From Triglochin maritima (taxonomy: Eukaryota; Streptophyta; Magnoliopsida; Alismatales; Juncaginaceae), in NCBI GenBank assembly GCA_963682175.1, contig OY821779.1:4166501-4230500 (forward strand): 64,000 nucleotides of DNA. Direction: 5' to 3'. The notes below the pieces were generated by a model, which was not told where the DNA came from, did not search any database, and saw nothing but the letters and a program-made list of their open reading frames with translations. The translations under genes and the position numbers were made by a program. This document shows positions 63,642-64,000 of this stretch, piece after piece. Position 1 is the first letter of the stretch. The number at the start of each line of letters is the position of its first letter.

Positions 63642-64000
63642 AATGCAGGTTAGATAGGTTTAGCTTTTAAATTGACTAACCTCTCCCAACCAACCGCGCG
63701 TCTATCGCCCCTACTTGCAGGAGATCACCACCACTCGCCGGAGCAACGGAGCTGAGAGAGAGAGACGTGAGAGTGAGAGAGATGTAAGATAGAGGAAGGA
63801 ATGAGAAGGAAAGGGTTGAAGCATAAATACCCCTTACCGTAACCTCCACCAATCCTTAGCCTCCATCTCACCCTTCACCTTCTCTCCTCCAAACCAACAA
63901 TTAGCCACATAAACATCAATTAAAATCTAATTAGGATTAGGATATCACATAACCACGGGCAGAGATAGTGAAGCTACACTATGGAGAATTGATGTTACAA
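63341..64000. other. Right edge, LTR- or promoter-like sequence with (GA)n
   Basis: Contains a (GA)n microsatellite at about 63614-63641 and pyrimidine-rich leaders. On the minus strand a GGGTATTTATGC TATA-like box lies near 63825. No coding region is recognised before the window ends. Confidence 0.4.

Overview
This is nuclear DNA from a flowering plant, most likely a dicot. The genes have many short introns, AT-rich intergenic DNA and plant-type gene families. Every gene call rests on exon-by-exon conceptual translation and remembered family sequences, because no search was possible. Six intact or apparently intact genes and one pseudogene are supported: the first two exons of a TRANSPARENT TESTA 9/GFS9 (CLEC16A-like) gene running off the left edge (minus); a degenerate ribosomal protein L7 pseudogene (minus, 4.2-5.1 kb); a 34-exon, 1083-residue autoinhibited P-type IIB Ca2+-ATPase of the ACA8/ACA10 type (plus, 10.1-29.8 kb); a PTRHD1-like peptidyl-tRNA hydrolase domain gene (minus, 30.6-32.0 kb); ARPC3, the ARP2/3 complex subunit 3 (minus, 34.0-36.2 kb); an OXS3 (OXIDATIVE STRESS 3)-like gene (minus, 38.1-39.5 kb); and a single-exon EXO70 exocyst subunit (minus, 48.5-50.5 kb). 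They are ordinary housekeeping, trafficking, cytoskeleton and signalling genes and do not form one pathway. The Ca2+-ATPase is convergent with PTRHD1; PTRHD1, ARPC3, OXS3 and EXO70 all lie on the minus strand. Layout: 0-9.7 kb holds TT9, the RPL7 pseudogene and GC-rich MITE-like debris. 9.7-30 kb is the Ca2+-ATPase, whose introns carry an RTE LINE fragment and a 5'-truncated L1 LINE, each bounded by a clear target-site duplication. 30-40 kb is gene-dense, with a palindromic Mutator-like MITE inserted directly upstream of the PTRHD1 start. 40-48 kb is gene-poor with two non-autonomous hAT-like elements. 51.2-52.0 kb is a 22-bp minisatellite with higher-order structure. 52-64 kb is repeat-dominated: two solo LTRs of one family in opposite orientation (each with its own exact 5-bp target duplication), a composite TIR element with an 8-bp target duplication, a probable Gypsy LTR, a long palindrome, and clusters of a GGTCGACCG-type motif. 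The most notable points are the inverted solo-LTR pair, an apparently uncatalogued 8-bp-TSD TIR family with a recurring internal module, the multi-lesion RPL7 pseudogene, two GC-AG introns, and the MITE abutting PTRHD1. I found no evidence of a new enzymatic or defence system.
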